From Actinomycetes bacterium (GTDB lineage: Bacteria > Actinomycetota > Actinomycetes > S36-B12), in contig JAHEIZ010000003.1 of NCBI GenBank assembly GCA_024639145.1, forward strand, positions 62,001 through 126,000: DNA of 64,000 nt. The letters are read 5' to 3'. The notes beneath the pieces were generated by a model, which saw only the letters and a list, made by a program, of their open reading frames with translations, was not told where the DNA came from and did no database searches. The translations under genes and the position numbers were made by a program. Positions 9,130 to 17,717 of the stretch are shown here, in pieces. The first letter of the stretch is position 1. The number at the start of each line of letters is the position of its first letter.

Positions 9130-10398
9130 ATGCGCATGACCATGGCGATCAATGAGCCCGACTTCGCCTTCCTGCCCTGGGATCTCCCCCTCGAGGAATG
9201 GCCGGAGGATCTCGTCGTGGCACTCCCGCGGGGTATCTCGCGGCACATCGTGCGTTTCGTCCGCATCAACCATGTCGTGTACGCAGTGAAGGAAGTCGAG
9301 GAGCTCTTCGCTGATCGCGAGTACGGGCTCCTGTTCGATCTCCAGCGACTCGGGGTCCCCACAGTCGAGCCAATCGGCGTGGTCGCCGGACGCACGGACA
9401 AGGCAGGTGACGATCTGCCGGCGATCCTCATCACGAAGCACTTGGAGTTCTCACTCCCGTACCGGGCACTTTTCGGTTCGAGCCTCCGGCTCGATACGGC
9501 CGGCCGTCTGCTCGATGCGCTCGCCGTGCTGATCGTGCGCCTTCACCTCGTCGGCTTCAGCTGGAACGACTGCTCGCTGTCGAACACACTCTTTCGTCGC
9601 GATGCCGGTTCATTCGCTGCGTATCTCGTCGATGCCGAGACCGGTGAGCTGCACGACGTCCTCAGCGCAGGCCAGCGGGAATTCGATCTCGAGACCGCAT
9701 CCATCAACGTCGCCGGCGAACTTCTCGACCTGCAGATGGGCGGTCGGCTGCACGAGGGAATCGATCCACTCGTCACCGGCGTCAGCTTGCGTACCCGCTA
9801 CGACGCCCTCTGGCAGGAGATCACCGGCGAGCTCATCATCAGTCGAGAGGATCGCTACCAACTCGAGGCGCGCATGCGGCGTCTCAACGACCTCGGATTC
9901 GACGTCGCCGAGCTGCAGGTGAGCACCCAGCCCGACGGCGATCACGTGCGCGTGCAGCCGAAGGTCGTCGATGCCGGCCACCACTCCCGCAGGCTTCTCC
10001 TGCTCACCGGCCTAGACGTGGAGGAGAATCAGGCGCGCCGCTTGCTCAATGACCTCGACTCATTCCGGGTGAAGATCGGGCTTGATACTGACAGCGAGGA
10101 GGTGGCTGCCCACCGCTGGGTCAACGAACGCTTCGAGCGAGTGATGGCAGCCGTTCCGAAGAGCCTTCGGGGCAAACTCGAGCCGGCGGAGATCTTTCAC
10201 GAGGTTCTCGAGCATCGTTGGTTCATGTCCGAGCAGGCACTCGCCACCGTTCCTTTCGAGACAGCCATCGCGCACTACGTTATGACCGTGCTTCCGAACA
10301 AGCCTGATGAATCCGCCGTTCTCGGATCACGACTGGGCTCCCCCAGTGACGACACTGCCGAGCTGCGCATTGTGCTTCCGCCCGAGGCTGCCGAGTGA
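9130..10398 (+). CDS. DUF4032 protein, protein-kinase-like fold
   Basis: A 422-residue protein of the actinobacterial DUF4032 family, related to lipopolysaccharide kinases. The lysine strand VYAVKEVEE, the catalytic-loop-like GFSWNDCSLSNTLF and a following AYLVDAETGE (metal-binding position) are visible, with an extra C-terminal domain of about 200 residues. The ATG at 9130 has GGGAGG eight bases upstream. The function is unknown; a kinase-like activity is suggested by the motifs. Its stop codon overlaps the start of a cation/proton antiporter gene, so the two are translationally coupled. Confidence 0.75.
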   Translation: MRMTMAINEPDFAFLPWDLPLEEWPEDLVVALPRGISRHIVRFVRINHVVYAVKEVEELFADREYGLLFDLQRLGVPTVEPIGVVAGRTDKAGDDLPAILITKHLEFSLPYRALFGSSLRLDTAGRLLDALAVLIVRLHLVGFSWNDCSLSNTLFRRDAGSFAAYLVDAETGELHDVLSAGQREFDLETASINVAGELLDLQMGGRLHEGIDPLVTGVSLRTRYDALWQEITGELIISREDRYQLEARMRRLNDLGFDVAELQVSTQPDGDHVRVQPKVVDAGHHSRRLLLLTGLDVEENQARRLLNDLDSFRVKIGLDTDSEEVAAHRWVNERFERVMAAVPKSLRGKLEPAEIFHEVLEHRWFMSEQALATVPFETAIAHYVMTVLPNKPDESAVLGSRLGSPSDDTAELRIVLPPEAAE

Positions 10399-11585
10399 AG
10401 TCCGAGCTCAGTTCGCTTATCGTGATCGTCGCGATCGCGGCCATCGTCCCGATAATCGTGGGGCTGCTCCGGATCAAGGTCGCCCAGGTGGTTCTTCTCC
10501 TCGTCGGCGGCATTGTCTTCGGCCCCAGCATGCTCGGCTGGATCCGCATCGATGACCCCATCGCGCTTCTCTCGGAACTCGGCCTCGGACTCCTGTTCTT
10601 CCTCGCCGGCATGGAACTCGAAAGTCGTTCCATGCGCGGGAGGAGCGGAAAGCTTGCGGCTACCGGCTGGGTCACCTCGCTCGTGCTCGCGCTCGGGCTG
10701 AGCGCACTCCTGGCAACCAGCGGGGTGATCAAGGACTTTGCCGGCTTCGCCATTGCCCTCACCTCGACAGCCCTCGGCACTCTGCTGCCGATCCTGCGCG
10801 ACAACGGAAGTCTCGGTGGCCGGTTCGGTACTTACTTCATGGGCGCGGGTGCCTGGGGCGAGCTCGGCCCGATCATCGCGATTGCCGTCTTCCTCAGCAC
10901 TCGCTCCTCGTGGGCGGCACTGATCACCTTGCTGGTCTTCTTCGTTATCGCCCTGATCATCGGCGCACTCTCGCATGTGCTGAACACCGAGCGCGTTCGC
11001 ACTGTGGTTCTCGGCGGCTACCGCACGAGCTCGCAGACCGGCGTCCGACTGGCGATGCTCACCATCGTGCTCTTCCTCGGCTTGGCAATCGGCCTCGGAT
11101 TCGATGCCGTGCTCGGAGCCTTCATCGCCGGCATCCTGGCTCGGCGCATCGTTCCACGAGACGAGGAGTCCCCGCTGGAACTCCGACTCGAGGCAGTGGC
11201 CTTCGGGTTCTTCGTGCCCATCTTCTTCGTGGCCTCAGGCGCCAAGCTCGATGTCGACTCGATCATCGCGAACCCGGTTCCGATGCTGCTTGCCTTCGTT
11301 GCCCTGTTCCTGGTGCGCGCGGTTCCGCAGTTCGTGATCTATCGGAAGGCAATCCCGGACTGGGCCGAGCGAGCCTCGTTCTCGCTGCTCGTCGGCACGG
11401 CACTTCCGATCATCGTCGCACTGACGACCATCGAAGTCGATGCGGGTGCGATGAAGACCGCGAGCGCCGCTGCCCTCGTGGGTGCAGGCGCACTCACAGT
11501 GATGGTGTTCCCTCTCGCCTCATCGATTCTGAGCAAGCGCATCAAGCACTCAGTCGACGACATGCCTGCCGCAGTATCGGGTTAG
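10395..11585 (+). CDS. CPA2-family cation/proton antiporter (KefB-like membrane part)
   Basis: A 396-residue protein with about 12 membrane helices and no C-terminal TrkA domain. LGLGLLFFLAGMELE and the central IALTSTALGTLLPILRD are typical of the Kef/CPA2 fold. It starts with a GTG overlapping the stop of the DUF4032 gene by four bases. It would exchange K+ or Na+ for protons across the cytoplasmic membrane. The coupling to a kinase-like DUF4032 protein suggests shared regulation, but no direct role can be read from the sequence. Confidence 0.85.
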   Translation: MKSELSSLIVIVAIAAIVPIIVGLLRIKVAQVVLLLVGGIVFGPSMLGWIRIDDPIALLSELGLGLLFFLAGMELESRSMRGRSGKLAATGWVTSLVLALGLSALLATSGVIKDFAGFAIALTSTALGTLLPILRDNGSLGGRFGTYFMGAGAWGELGPIIAIAVFLSTRSSWAALITLLVFFVIALIIGALSHVLNTERVRTVVLGGYRTSSQTGVRLAMLTIVLFLGLAIGLGFDAVLGAFIAGILARRIVPRDEESPLELRLEAVAFGFFVPIFFVASGAKLDVDSIIANPVPMLLAFVALFLVRAVPQFVIYRKAIPDWAERASFSLLVGTALPIIVALTTIEVDAGAMKTASAAALVGAGALTVMVFPLASSILSKRIKHSVDDMPAAVSG

Positions 11586-11586
11586 C

Positions 11587-12579
11587 TCAGCGACGAGCGA
11601 GTGAGGCCGCGTGCAAGGCGATACTCGTGGCCACGGCGGCGTTCAGTGACTCGGTCTTGGAGTCCATGTCGATGCCGACCAGCCAGTCGCAGGTCTCGCT
11701 GACGAGGCGGCCGAGGCCTTGGCCTTCAGACCCGACCACGATCACGATGTTTCCGCCGATGACCGCAGGATCAAGATCCTGGAGCGAGGTGCCCGAGTTC
11801 GCGGCAAGACCGATGACCGCGTAACCGGCCTTCTGCAGGCCTTGAAGGGCGCGCGTGAGATTGGTGACCTGCGCGACGGGAACGCGTGAGAGTGCACCGG
11901 CCGAGGTCTTCCAGGCACCTGGGGTGACACCGGTCGAGCGACGGGACGGAATCACGATGCCGCCGGCGCCGAATGCAGCAGCCGAGCGCGCGATGGCACC
12001 AAGGTTGCGGGGGTCGGTGACACCGTCGAGGGCGACGAGAACGGTCGCGGTCTTGAGCTCATCGAGTTCGGTGTACTCATAGGCGGGCACCGACAGCACG
12101 AGACCCTGGTGCACGCCGGTATCGGTCATGCGATCGAGATCAGTGCGAGTGACCTCCATGATCGGGATGCGGTAGGCGGTGGCCAGCTTCAACGCCTCAC
12201 GCCAGCGATCATCGGCTTCCATCTTGGTCTGCACATAGAGCGCCTTCGCGGGGATCTTGGCGCGCAGCGCCTCGACAACCGAGTTACGACCCATCAGGAA
12301 TCCACCGCCATCAGCAGTCGGACGCTTGCGCGGGCCCGATGCACGACCGGTTGCGGCAACCCCGGTGCGCTTGTTGATCTTCTTGCCCGCTGCCTCCTCG
12401 GCACGGCGGGCAGCAGCGCGCTCGCGACGCGCAGCCGGGTGATGCGGACGTTCGGTGGCCTTGGGGGTCGGCCCCTTGGGCTGCAGGCCCTTGCGCCGTG
12501 CACCACCGGTGCCGACGGTCGGGCCCTTCTTGGTGCCCGGATTGCGCATGGCCCCCTTGCGCTGTGAATTGCCTGCCAT
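11587..12579 (-). CDS. rlmB: 23S rRNA (guanosine-2'-O-)-methyltransferase RlmB
   Basis: A 330-residue SpoU/TrmH-family methyltransferase. A basic N-terminal extension of about 90 residues precedes the substrate-binding domain (FLMGRNSVVEALRA) and the SPOUT domain with DGVTDPRNLGAIARSA, IVVGSEGQGL and SLNAAVATSIALHAA, the knotted SAM site. It methylates a guanosine of 23S rRNA. It directly follows cysS with overlapping TAATG, a pairing known in actinobacteria. Confidence 0.92.
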   Translation of the reverse strand: MAGNSQRKGAMRNPGTKKGPTVGTGGARRKGLQPKGPTPKATERPHHPAARRERAAARRAEEAAGKKINKRTGVAATGRASGPRKRPTADGGGFLMGRNSVVEALRAKIPAKALYVQTKMEADDRWREALKLATAYRIPIMEVTRTDLDRMTDTGVHQGLVLSVPAYEYTELDELKTATVLVALDGVTDPRNLGAIARSAAAFGAGGIVIPSRRSTGVTPGAWKTSAGALSRVPVAQVTNLTRALQGLQKAGYAVIGLAANSGTSLQDLDPAVIGGNIVIVVGSEGQGLGRLVSETCDWLVGIDMDSKTESLNAAVATSIALHAASLARR

Positions 12580-14003
12580 TACGCCTCCAGATTCCAGCGG
12601 ACACCAGTGGCGGTGTCCTCGATCTTGATACCGATGGCATCAAGGCCGTCGCGAATGGCATCCGCTGCGGCAAAGTCCTTGCGAGCTCGCGCCTCCTGGC
12701 GCTGATCGAGTGCGACGCGCACGAGTGCGTCGATGGTAGAGCGCGAAGTATCGGCATCGGTAGATGTCGAAGCCCACACCCAGGGGTTCACGCCGAGGAC
12801 GTCAACCATCGCCAGCACGGCAACGAATGCGCCGCGGATGGCCGCGGCGTCGCCTGCAGTCAGAGCGGCATTGCCCTCGCGCACGCCCTCGTGCAGCACG
12901 GCCATGGCCGCCGGCGCCGAGAGGTCGTCATCCATCGCAGCGTCGAAATCGGCCGGGCGAAGTGAGGGGCCCGAGCCATTCGAGGAGGCGGTGACATCGA
13001 GAAGTGATGCATCGGAGCCCAGTGCCTCGAAGGCACGCTGAAGGAAGCCCTCGATGCGGCGGTAGCCCTGCCCGGCTTCCTTCACTGACTCATCGGAGTA
13101 CTCGAGCATCGAGCGGTAGTGAGCCCCGACCAAGTAGTAGCGGAGCTCGACGGGGCGCACGCGCTGGACGATCTCGTCAACGAGCAGTGAGTTGCCCAGT
13201 GACTTGCTCATCTTCTCGCCGGCGGTGGTGACCCAGGCGTTATGCAGCCAGAAGTTCGCGAACGGATCGCCTGCGGCATTCGACTGTGCGATCTCGTTCT
13301 CGTGATGGGGGAACACGAGATCAAGACCGCCGCCGTGAATATCAAACTGTGCACCGAGGTACTTGTTCGCCATGGCCGAGCACTCGATGTGCCATCCCGG
13401 GCGACCCGGGCCCCACGGGGTGTCCCAGTACGGCTCGTCGGGCTTGGCGCCCTTCCACATCGCGAAGTCGCGAGGGTCGCGCTTGATCTGCGCCTCGGAG
13501 TCGGGCGAAGCAAGCATGTCGTCGATCTTCTGGCCGCTGAGCGAGCCGTAGCCGGCGAACTTGCGCACGTCGAAATAGACATCGCCATTGATCGCGTAGC
13601 CGTAGCCGGCATCGATCAGGCGCTGCATCATCTCGATCATCTCGGGAATGTGACCGGTGGCGCGCGGCTCGTAGGTCGGTGGGATACAGCCGAGCGTGTC
13701 GTAGGCGCGGGTGAAGTTGCGCTCATTGCGCATCGCCACGACCCAGTAGGGAACGTCCTCGTGCCCAGCGTTGTGGATGATCTTGTCGTCGATATCGGTG
13801 ACGTTGCGGATGAACGTGACGTCGTAACCCCTGGCGATCAGCCAGCGCCGCAGGACGTCGAAGGCAACCGATGAACGGATGTGCCCCACGTGCGGCGGTG
13901 CCTGCACAGTGGCTCCGCAGAGGTATATGCCGACCTTGCCCGGCACGATCGGGACGAATTCCCGGCTCGAGCGCGTGGCTGTGTCATAGAAGGAAAGAGG
14001 CAC
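12579..14003 (-). CDS. cysS: Cysteinyl-tRNA synthetase
   Basis: A 474-residue class I synthetase. Motifs are [14 protein letters not shown] (zinc cysteine plus the HIGH box as HVGH), WHIECSAM and HHENEIAQS (remaining zinc ligands) and KMSKSLGN. The full length, with an anticodon-binding C-terminal domain ending in [13 protein letters not shown], separates it from the shorter mycothiol ligase MshC. The GTG start lies seven bases after TACCCT without a Shine-Dalgarno sequence, so the message is probably leaderless. Confidence 0.95.
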   Translation of the reverse strand: MPLSFYDTATRSSREFVPIVPGKVGIYLCGATVQAPPHVGHIRSSVAFDVLRRWLIARGYDVTFIRNVTDIDDKIIHNAGHEDVPYWVVAMRNERNFTRAYDTLGCIPPTYEPRATGHIPEMIEMMQRLIDAGYGYAINGDVYFDVRKFAGYGSLSGQKIDDMLASPDSEAQIKRDPRDFAMWKGAKPDEPYWDTPWGPGRPGWHIECSAMANKYLGAQFDIHGGGLDLVFPHHENEIAQSNAAGDPFANFWLHNAWVTTAGEKMSKSLGNSLLVDEIVQRVRPVELRYYLVGAHYRSMLEYSDESVKEAGQGYRRIEGFLQRAFEALGSDASLLDVTASSNGSGPSLRPADFDAAMDDDLSAPAAMAVLHEGVREGNAALTAGDAAAIRGAFVAVLAMVDVLGVNPWVWASTSTDADTSRSTIDALVRVALDQRQEARARKDFAAADAIRDGLDAIGIKIEDTATGVRWNLEA

Positions 14004-14010
14004 GGGCCCA

Positions 14011-14016
14011 AGGGTA
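14011..14016 (-). promoter_or_regulatory. -10 hexamer TACCCT for leaderless cysS
   Basis: TACCCT lies seven bases before the GTG start of cysS on the minus strand. Confidence 0.5.
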
Positions 14017-14067
14017 CCGACTCCTGGAGGCCCCTCACGCCACGTGCCCGAGCCCCGAATGCCGAGA

Positions 14068-14095
14068 TCCCCGACAGGCCGGAGCCGATCGGGGA
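14068..14095 (-). terminator. Possible terminator after the PPOX gene
   Basis: TCCCCGA and TCGGGGA form a 7-bp stem with a GC-rich loop, 17 bases beyond the stop of the pyridoxamine-oxidase-like gene and before the cysS promoter. Confidence 0.4.
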
Positions 14096-14111
14096 CCTCA
14101 GGACGCTGTGG

Positions 14112-14504
14112 CTACTGGAAGTTGACCTTGGTCGGGCTGAGGCGGACGACCACGCGGACGTTGTCGGTGCCGTCATCCCACGTGTAGCGCGGGGTGCCCA
14201 TGTACTTCTGGTTGAGGCGGTCGATGAGCTCGCGTCCGCCTTCCTCTGTCATGGTGACGTTGCCGCGCACCTCGACATACGAGTACGGGTTGTCCTTTGC
14301 ATAGAGCAGGACGCTTGCGCGCGGATCGCGCTGGAGATTGCGGTGCTTCTGACGATTCGTGGTGGTCGACATGAGCAGGTCGTCGCCTTCGCGCTCGACC
14401 CAGACGACGGAGAGCTGCGGCTGGCCATCGGGCTGCACGGTCGCGAGGGTGACGAACTCAGCGGCATCGAAGAGTGCCTGTGCAGCTTCGGGCAGTGTGG
14501 CCAT
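14112..14504 (-). CDS. PPOX-class (pyridoxamine 5'-phosphate oxidase-like) flavin/F420 protein
   Basis: A 130-residue split-barrel protein. FVTLATVQPDGQPQLSVVWVEREGDDLL followed by TNRQKHRNLQRDPRASVLL is the typical N-terminal part of the small PPOX-class F420-dependent enzymes of actinobacteria. AAGGAG lies seven bases before the ATG at 14504; the extra 55 codons in the track overlap ispF. It would bind FMN or F420 and reduce a small molecule. The exact substrate is unknown. Confidence 0.85.
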   Translation of the reverse strand: MATLPEAAQALFDAAEFVTLATVQPDGQPQLSVVWVEREGDDLLMSTTTNRQKHRNLQRDPRASVLLYAKDNPYSYVEVRGNVTMTEEGGRELIDRLNQKYMGTPRYTWDDGTDNVRVVVRLSPTKVNFQ

Positions 14505-14544
14505 GATGATCTCCTTGGATAAGTCGAGGTGGATGGAATGTGGA

Positions 14545-15033
14545 TTAGGAAGGAAGAACTCCGGCAATAGCGATGGCCGCAACGCCCTCGCCCCGGCCGG
14601 TGAGACCGAGACCGTCAGTGGTCGTGCCGGATACTCGCACCGGCGCACCGATGGCGGCCGAGAGAACATCCTGCGCTTCCTCGCGCCGGGTGCCGACGCG
14701 AGGTGAGTTGCCGATCACCTGCACGCTGCCATTGACGATCGAGTACCCCGCTGCGCGTACGAGTGATGCGACATGCGAGAGCAGCGTGACACCGGAGGCC
14801 GAGGCCCACTGCGGATCAGAGGTGCCGAAGACCGAACCGAGATCGCCCAGGCCTGCAGCGGAGAGCAGCGCATCGCAAAGTGCGTGCGACGCAGCATCGG
14901 CATCGGAATGACCGGCGAGACCTGTCTCGCCCGGCCACAGCAGGCCTGCCATCCACATCGGGCGCCCCGCCTCGAATGCATGCACGTCGGTGCCGATGCC
15001 GGTGAGCACGGCGTAGGAGGAACTAGCTGACAT
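14545..15033 (-). CDS. ispF: 2-C-methyl-D-erythritol 2,4-cyclodiphosphate synthase
   Basis: A 162-residue IspF. Metal ligands are in GIGTDVHAF and [11 protein letters not shown]; the C-terminal [14 protein letters not shown] is the CDP-binding loop, with Asp where Glu is common. It catalyses the fifth step of the MEP isoprenoid pathway. It overlaps ispD by 11 bases and is translated after it. Confidence 0.93.
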   Translation of the reverse strand: MSASSSYAVLTGIGTDVHAFEAGRPMWMAGLLWPGETGLAGHSDADAASHALCDALLSAAGLGDLGSVFGTSDPQWASASGVTLLSHVASLVRAAGYSIVNGSVQVIGNSPRVGTRREEAQDVLSAAIGAPVRVSGTTTDGLGLTGRGEGVAAIAIAGVLPS

Positions 15034-15730
15034 TGCCGCTCGCCCTTCGCTTGGCGAGCACGGCCTCGGCGAGGATCAGGTCGATGGGGCGGGTGACCTT
15101 GAAGGCCTCTTCGTGCCCGGGGATCACGTGCACGGTGACGCCCTCGCGCTCGACGAGGCCTGCGTCATCAGTAGCGATCGGAGCCGACGGATCGACTCCG
15201 GCATGCGCCGCCTGGAGAACTGAGCGCACAAAGCCCTGCGGAGTCTGGACGGCGCGCAGTGACGCCCGATCAGGAGTGGCAATGACGTTCGCCGCTGCAT
15301 CGACCTGCTTGAGAGTGTCGGCGACAGCCAGACCGGGAACGACTGCCGCGTGACCGGCGGTCACTGCAGCGACAACAGAAGCAATGAGCTCCGGCGGAGT
15401 GAGTGCGCGTGCCGCGTCGTGCACGAGCACGATGTCGACGCCTGCGGGTAGCGCGATCAGTGCGCGCGCCACGGACTCCTGGCGACTCTCGCCGCCGGCC
15501 AGCACCTCGATATCGCACGTGACATCGAGTTCGCCGAGCAGTGCCCGCACGTCATCGACGAAGTCGACAGGTGCCGCGACGACGATGAGATCGATGACCC
15601 GTGATGCGGCCAGACCACGCACGGCATGCACGAGAAGCGGGATACCGCCTACTTCGCGCAGGGCCTTGGGAGTGCCGGCGCCGAGGCGCTCGCCCTTGCC
15701 CGCAGCGGGCACGAGTGCCGCAGTGGTCAC
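15023..15730 (-). CDS. ispD: 2-C-methyl-D-erythritol 4-phosphate cytidylyltransferase
   Basis: A 235-residue nucleotidyltransferase. [19 protein letters not shown] is the CTP-binding loop, [14 protein letters not shown] the metal site, and RAVQTPQGF and TDDAGLVE are family blocks. It makes CDP-methylerythritol for isoprenoid synthesis. GAGGGGAG precedes the GTG. It lies downstream of carD, as in many actinobacteria. Confidence 0.93.
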   Translation of the reverse strand: MTTAALVPAAGKGERLGAGTPKALREVGGIPLLVHAVRGLAASRVIDLIVVAAPVDFVDDVRALLGELDVTCDIEVLAGGESRQESVARALIALPAGVDIVLVHDAARALTPPELIASVVAAVTAGHAAVVPGLAVADTLKQVDAAANVIATPDRASLRAVQTPQGFVRSVLQAAHAGVDPSAPIATDDAGLVEREGVTVHVIPGHEEAFKVTRPIDLILAEAVLAKRRASGNVS

Positions 15731-15795
15731 GGGTGCTCCCCTCGGGTCGAGATCAGGGCGATCACGCGATCAACGCAAGATGCCCGGGGAACGAA

Positions 15796-16278
15796 CTAGG
15801 AAGCGAGTACCTCGTCGAGGATCGACTCGGCCTTGACCTCGTCGGTCTTCTCGGCAAGTGCGAGCTCGCTGACGAGAATCTGGCGTGCCTTGGCCAGCAT
15901 GCGCTTCTCGCCGGCCGACAGGCCGCGCTCGCGCTCACGACGCCACAGGTCACGCACGACCTCGGCCACCTTGATGACATCGCCCGAGGCGAGCTTCTCG
16001 AGGTTGGCCTTGTAGCGACGGGACCAGTTGGTGGGCTCCTCGGTGTACGGCTGGCGCAGAACGTTGAAGACGCGCTCAAGGCCGTCGGCGTTCACGACAT
16101 CACGAACGCCGACGAGATCGACGTTGTCGGAGGGCACGCGGACGGTCAGGTCGCCCTGAGCCACGCGAAGTACCAGGTACTCGCGATCCTCGCCCTTGAC
16201 CTTGCGAATCTCGACGGATTCGATGACTGCTGCCCCGTGATGCGGGTAGACGACCGTGTCGCCCACGCTGAATGCCAT
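15796..16278 (-). CDS. carD: CarD-family RNA polymerase-binding regulator
   Basis: A 160-residue CarD/CdnL protein. The N-terminal RNA-polymerase interaction domain is recognisable in [21 protein letters not shown], and the C-terminal helical DNA-binding part in [31 protein letters not shown], with the tryptophan that supports open-complex formation. It stabilises promoter open complexes, notably at rRNA promoters. GGAAAGGGG lies before the ATG, so unlike many neighbours this gene is leadered. Confidence 0.93.
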   Translation of the reverse strand: MAFSVGDTVVYPHHGAAVIESVEIRKVKGEDREYLVLRVAQGDLTVRVPSDNVDLVGVRDVVNADGLERVFNVLRQPYTEEPTNWSRRYKANLEKLASGDVIKVAEVVRDLWRRERERGLSAGEKRMLAKARQILVSELALAEKTDEVKAESILDEVLAS

Positions 16279-16375
16279 GAAGATGGACCCCTTTCCAGGA
16301 GGGCCAACTTTACCACGTGATCAACGCCCCAATTCCCGATCGAGTGCCGCCGAGAATCCCCCTAGGGTTCCCCTA

Positions 16376-16381
16376 TAGCCT
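16376..16381 (+). promoter_or_regulatory. -10 hexamer TAGCCT for a leaderless lipoprotein gene
   Basis: TAGCCT is followed by six bases and then the GTG at 16388. This favours that GTG over the one at 16382. Confidence 0.5.
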
Positions 16382-16387
16382 GTGCCC

Positions 16388-16966
16388 GTGAAGCGATCAG
16401 CACTTACCTCAGCAGCCCTGGCCGTGGCCCTCGTGGCCGTCTCCCCCCTCCTGGGCGGGTGCTTCCAGGGCCAGCAGGCCACGACCACTGCCCAGGCCTC
16501 CATGAACAGCGGCGACGGAGTCCAGGTCCAGGTCGGCAACCTCAAGGCCCAGGGCCTGACCCTGGTACTTGGCACCGAGGCGGGCACGGCCTCCCTGATT
16601 GGTCGGTTCACCAACGTCGGCACCGAGACCGAGTTCCTGCGCAGCGTCACGATCGGCGACAAGACCATGGCCAACGGCGATGTCGCCGTGACCTCGGGCC
16701 TGGCCCAGGTGCTACCCGGTCAGTCGCTGGGATTCGGCTACCAATCCGACCAGTCCATCTCGGTCAAGAACCTCGATGCCGCCGTCAGCACCTACGTGCC
16801 GATCAGCATCGCGTTCGAGGTCAACGGCACCGTCGAGACAAAGGTTCTGACAGTCCCCGCAGCGGGCATCTACGAAGGCATCACGCCGAGCTTCCCGCCT
16901 GCCCCGGTCGCGAGCCCCGTAGCCTCCGCTGTCGCCAGCGCCGAGGCGAGCCCCGCGGCCAGCTAG
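16388..16966 (+). CDS. Secreted lipoprotein of unknown function
   Basis: A 192-residue protein with a lipoprotein signal peptide: basic start, hydrophobic stretch, then the lipobox LLGGC near residue 23. The mature part is a beta-rich domain of about 135 residues followed by an Ala/Ser/Pro tail ending in EASPAAS. The GTG at 16388 is taken because it lies six bases after TAGCCT. It would be anchored in the outer face of the membrane. It converges on regX3 with a shared terminator and has no recognised family. Confidence 0.75.
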   Translation: MKRSALTSAALAVALVAVSPLLGGCFQGQQATTTAQASMNSGDGVQVQVGNLKAQGLTLVLGTEAGTASLIGRFTNVGTETEFLRSVTIGDKTMANGDVAVTSGLAQVLPGQSLGFGYQSDQSISVKNLDAAVSTYVPISIAFEVNGTVETKVLTVPAAGIYEGITPSFPPAPVASPVASAVASAEASPAAS

Positions 16967-16986
16967 CGTCGCTATCCCGAACATCG

Positions 16987-17015
16987 CGAAGGCCCCGCAC
17001 ACTGCGGGGCCTTCG
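16987..17015. terminator. Bidirectional terminator hairpin
   Basis: CGAAGGCCCCGCA and TGCGGGGCCTTCG form a perfect 13-bp stem around CAC, between the lipoprotein gene and regX3, which converge. Confidence 0.8.
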
Positions 17016-17036
17016 TTGTCGCAGGGGGTCGAGTCG

Positions 17037-17717
17037 CTACGCCTCGTACTTGTAGCCGAGACCGCGCACCGTGACGAGGTGCACGGGGTTCGCCGGGTCC
17101 TCCTCGATCTTCGCGCGAAGACGCTTGACGTGAACGTCAAGTGTCTTCGTGTCACCGACGTAGTCAGCACCCCAGACTCGATCGATGAGCTGGCCGCGTG
17201 TCATCACACGACCGGAATTGCGTACCAGCATCTCGAGAAGATCGAATTCCTTCAGCGGCATCGGTACCGCAGTGCCACGCACGGTCACCACGTGACGATC
17301 GACATCCATGCGTACGGGGCCTGCTTCGACTACCAGCGGCATCAGCTCGTCCACTTCGCCATGACGGCGAAGAACAGCGCGTACGCGCGCGAGTAACTCA
17401 CGTGAGCTGAACGGCTTCGTGACGTAGTCGTCAGCACCGAGTTCGAGTCCGAGAACCTTGTCGATCTCGCCGTCCTTCGCCGACACCATGATGATCGGAA
17501 CGTTGGACTTCCCCCGGATGTTCTTGCACACCTCGGTGCCGGAGATGCCGGGCAGCATGAGATCAAGGAGCACGAGATCAGCGCCATTCGCGTCGAACTC
17601 ACTCACGGCCGTGTTTCCATCGGCGGCCACGGTCACCTCAAAGCCCTCGCGCTTGAGCATGAAGGACAGTGCGTCGGAGAAGGACTCCTCGTCCTCCACC
17701 ACCAGGATTCGGGTCAC
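17037..17717 (-). CDS. regX3: Response regulator RegX3 (phosphate control)
   Basis: A 226-residue OmpR/PhoB-type regulator. The receiver domain starts with ILVVEDEESF, has the phospho-acceptor region LVLLDLMLPGISG, and the conserved Lys in YVTKPFSSREL. The C-terminal winged helix ends in HVKRLRAKIEEDPANPVHL and VRGLGYKYEA. It overlaps senX3 by four bases. In actinobacteria RegX3 with SenX3 and PhoU controls the response to low phosphate. Confidence 0.92.
   Translation of the reverse strand: MTRILVVEDEESFSDALSFMLKREGFEVTVAADGNTAVSEFDANGADLVLLDLMLPGISGTEVCKNIRGKSNVPIIMVSAKDGEIDKVLGLELGADDYVTKPFSSRELLARVRAVLRRHGEVDELMPLVVEAGPVRMDVDRHVVTVRGTAVPMPLKEFDLLEMLVRNSGRVMTRGQLIDRVWGADYVGDTKTLDVHVKRLRAKIEEDPANPVHLVTVRGLGYKYEA

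Noticed and set aside
12579-14003. Mycothiol ligase MshC instead of CysS
   Set aside because: Full length with anticodon-binding C-terminal domain and position next to rlmB fit CysS.
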